From NCBI RefSeq assembly GCF_014947265.1, contig NZ_JADCNK010000008.1:124001-188000 (forward strand): 64,000 bases of DNA. Reading direction: 5' to 3'. Position numbers and translations under genes: made by a program. Under the pieces are notes generated by a model. It worked only from the letters and a program-made list of their open reading frames with translations, did no database searches and was not told the DNA's origin. The DNA comes from Pedobacter sp014947265 (GTDB taxonomy: Bacteria; Bacteroidota; Bacteroidia; Sphingobacteriales; Sphingobacteriaceae). Shown here one piece after another: positions 62,134 to 64,000 of the stretch; position 1 is the first letter of the stretch, and each line of letters starts with the position of its first letter.

Positions 62134-63969
62134 TTATTTTAACTCATTTAAAATGGCTTTATCTAAACTGGTTAATGTCTTCTGCCCGGGTTTAAGCAGT
62201 TCAAAAACTACAATTTCATTCTTTCCTTTTTTAAGCCATTCTGCTGGCAAATAAATGGTTTGTTGTGGTCCAATACCCCAATATTTACCTAAGTTATGTC
62301 CGTTAACCCAAACCAGTCCTTTTCCCCATTTGCGCATATCTAAATAAGTATCGGCAACCTTTGTTAAGTTAAAGGTAGCTGATTTAAGTACTGCTGCAGA
62401 TTTGCTACTTACTTTGGGCTGTATTTTTTTGGTATCTATTTTATCAAATGGCAATGGATACATTTTCCACAATTTAATTTCTTTACCATTAAAAGTTACG
62501 TTTTTGGTAATCCCTTTATTATTTTTAAGTAAGTAAGGGCCAAAATTAATCCTCCCCATGTTTTCTACCAAAATATCCAATTGTACATTGCCGGCAGGAA
62601 GATTAATCACTAAACTATCCTGATAAAGCCTTCTGTCTAAAACACCTACAAGTTTTTTATTGATATATACCAATCCATAATCGCGCAGCTCGTTGATTTT
62701 GATTACACCTTTACGTCCGCCTTTTATTGTGCTGCTGTACAATACAAAACCATAGGGCTGGTTAAGGGCTTCGAAGGTTAGTGGTTGTTCACTTAACTTT
62801 GGTTTTCCAATCAGGCTAAAAACATCCGTTGATTTGGTAAATGTAATTACAGGCAATGCCGCTGCTGGCTTAGTACCGGGTACATCTGGAAGTGTTTGGT
62901 TTGCAGGCAGATTCTTTTTAATTGCTTCGCGAAAAAGCATGAATTTTGCTGTTGCATTACCCGCTTCATCTAAAGGTGCATCATAATCATAACTACTAAT
63001 CTGTGGTTCGAAAGCTGTAGAATCATTAAAGTTTGCCCCATTCATAAACCCTCTGGTTGTACCGCCATGAAACATGTACATATTAATAGAAATTCCACCT
63101 TTAAGTACAGTATCTAGCTTATTGGCGTAAGTTTTTGGATTTACCTCATGGTGTTTTGTACCCCACCAATCGAACCAGGCCGGATACCATTCTGGCACAA
63201 AGTATGGTCCGGAACCATTGTTATATTTCTTGATTAACGTTTTGATCTGAGCTGGATTATCAATACCATTTACGCCTGGAAGCAAGCCCGCCAAATGCCC
63301 TCCTTCTAGTGCCGGAACGGGATCGCAGGTTGAAAGTACGCCATCAAAACCGGCATCCTTAAACAGTTGGGCATTAATTTTCAGGTATTCTTTGTCATTC
63401 CCATAAGAACCATATTCGTTTTCAACCTGTACCATTAAGATGTTGCCACCATGGTTAATTTGCAACGGCGCCAAACGTTTACCAATCTCTGTAAGATATT
63501 CTTTATATTCTTTTAAATATTGTGCTTCTTTACTCCTTACCTGTAAACCCTTAATGTTCTGTAACCAAAATGGATAACCGCCAAATTCCCATTCGGCACA
63601 TACATACGGACTAGGGCGAAGCAATACCCATAAGCCTTCTTCTTTTGCAATGCGCACAAATTCGGCAATATCATTATTACCAGAAAAATCAAACTGATCT
63701 TTCTGAGGCTCGTGTACATTCCAAAATACATAGGTACCAATCGTATTTAAGCCCATGGCTTTAGCCATTTTCATTCTGTCGCGCCAGGCTTCTCTAGGTA
63801 TACGGGGATAATGCATTTCTCCAGAAATGATCTGAAAAGGTTTATTATCGAGCAGAAAAACAGAGTCTGCAAGTTTAAAGGTATGCTTAACCTGTGCAAA
63901 TGCACTAAAGCTGGCAAAACAAGTAATTAAAATTACTTTAATCATTACGTGTTTTAGGGTAGGTTTCAT
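62134..63969 (-). CDS. GH35 beta-galactosidase
   Basis: A 611-residue exported enzyme (signal MKPTLKHVMIKVILITCFAS, cleavage after AFA). GH35 marks are ISGEMHYPRIPREAWRDRM, GLNTIGTYVFWNVHEP and LRPSPYVCAEWEFGGYPFWL. The acid/base Glu is in VQVENEYGSYG and the nucleophile Glu in YFVPEWYPAWFDWWG. C-terminal beta domains end with GLVWVNGHNLGKYWGIGPQQ. It removes terminal beta-galactose from glycans. It is the first gene of a leftward pair with the GH5 enzyme; the 31 bases to the window edge are its leader. Confidence 0.95.
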   Translation of the reverse strand: MKPTLKHVMIKVILITCFASFSAFAQVKHTFKLADSVFLLDNKPFQIISGEMHYPRIPREAWRDRMKMAKAMGLNTIGTYVFWNVHEPQKDQFDFSGNNDIAEFVRIAKEEGLWVLLRPSPYVCAEWEFGGYPFWLQNIKGLQVRSKEAQYLKEYKEYLTEIGKRLAPLQINHGGNILMVQVENEYGSYGNDKEYLKINAQLFKDAGFDGVLSTCDPVPALEGGHLAGLLPGVNGIDNPAQIKTLIKKYNNGSGPYFVPEWYPAWFDWWGTKHHEVNPKTYANKLDTVLKGGISINMYMFHGGTTRGFMNGANFNDSTAFEPQISSYDYDAPLDEAGNATAKFMLFREAIKKNLPANQTLPDVPGTKPAAALPVITFTKSTDVFSLIGKPKLSEQPLTFEALNQPYGFVLYSSTIKGGRKGVIKINELRDYGLVYINKKLVGVLDRRLYQDSLVINLPAGNVQLDILVENMGRINFGPYLLKNNKGITKNVTFNGKEIKLWKMYPLPFDKIDTKKIQPKVSSKSAAVLKSATFNLTKVADTYLDMRKWGKGLVWVNGHNLGKYWGIGPQQTIYLPAEWLKKGKNEIVVFELLKPGQKTLTSLDKAILNELK

Positions 63970-64000
63970 TTAAGATGTATTATTATTTAAAAAATCAAAA

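Noticed and set aside
1..64000. CRISPR array or rRNA operon
   Set aside because: No regularly spaced repeats and no rRNA sequence were seen; the repeats found are pairs or palindromes only.

Overview
The window looks like a chromosomal segment of a Bacteroidota bacterium of the family Sphingobacteriaceae, most like Pedobacter. Supporting signs are a SusC/SusD pair with a TlpA-like thioredoxin protein, a DUF6520-type small protein, a MauE/DoxX-like membrane protein, Bacteroidota-type ImuA-ImuB-DnaE2, many Crp-like regulators without obvious Shine-Dalgarno sites, and AT-rich intergenic DNA. Species cannot be fixed from the sequence alone.

Bases 1-14,150 are a defence island. A leftward operon encodes DndC, DndD and DndE (DNA phosphorothioation), then a HARE-HTH-Mrr restriction endonuclease and a HEPN-like protein. 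It runs head-on into a rightward operon of an SMC/Rad50-like ATPase with a zinc-hook motif, an unknown 171-residue protein and a DGQHR (DndB-type) protein that carries an extra N-terminal nuclease-like domain. No cysteine desulfurase (DndA) and no classical DptFGH are present, so the restriction half is probably a different set of genes. Next to it lies a leftward trio: a caspase-like peptidase, an unknown protein and a ComEC-like metallo-beta-lactamase-fold protein. A trypsin-like protease without a signal peptide and a predicted outer-membrane barrel protein follow on the other strand, beyond two gene remnants.

Bases 17,200-22,800 hold a complete imuA-imuB-dnaE2 mutasome, followed by an IS200-type insertion sequence. 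From 23.4 to 36 kb come ordinary accessory genes (hydrolase, lipoprotein, PAS sensor kinase, AraC regulators, S41 protease, EamA transporter, TetX-like flavin monooxygenase). Between them are repeats, a MITE-like element and decayed gene ends. At 36.0-41.3 kb a berberine-bridge-type oxidase, a LodA-like quinoprotein oxidase and its LodB-like flavoprotein form an oxidase operon preceded by a 37-codon ORF. A roughly 100-base structured RNA with its own terminator occurs twice (23.5 and 41.45 kb); the second copy abuts a truncated phage-type tail-sheath gene.

Bases 42.8-50.3 kb contain a Crp-like regulator, MauE-like and DUF6520-type genes, and convergent tlpA-susC-susD genes. An identical spaced palindrome (TTGC-N7-GCAA) sits before the Crp gene and before the mauE-like gene. 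The region 50.3-53.4 kb holds small membrane or secreted ORFs, duplicated segments, interleaved inverted repeats and an aspartyl protease gene.

Bases 53.7-59.9 kb are a decayed integration site at a tRNA-Lys(UUU) gene. Two approximately 285-bp direct repeats each carry a truncated integrase start. Between them lie mobilisation-gene remnants, an SDR/HxlR pair, a Crp regulator, a SnoaL-like protein, broken fragments and a vapBC pair whose toxin has a premature stop. The window ends with a Crp-like regulator, a GH5-type lipoprotein glycosidase and a GH35 beta-galactosidase.
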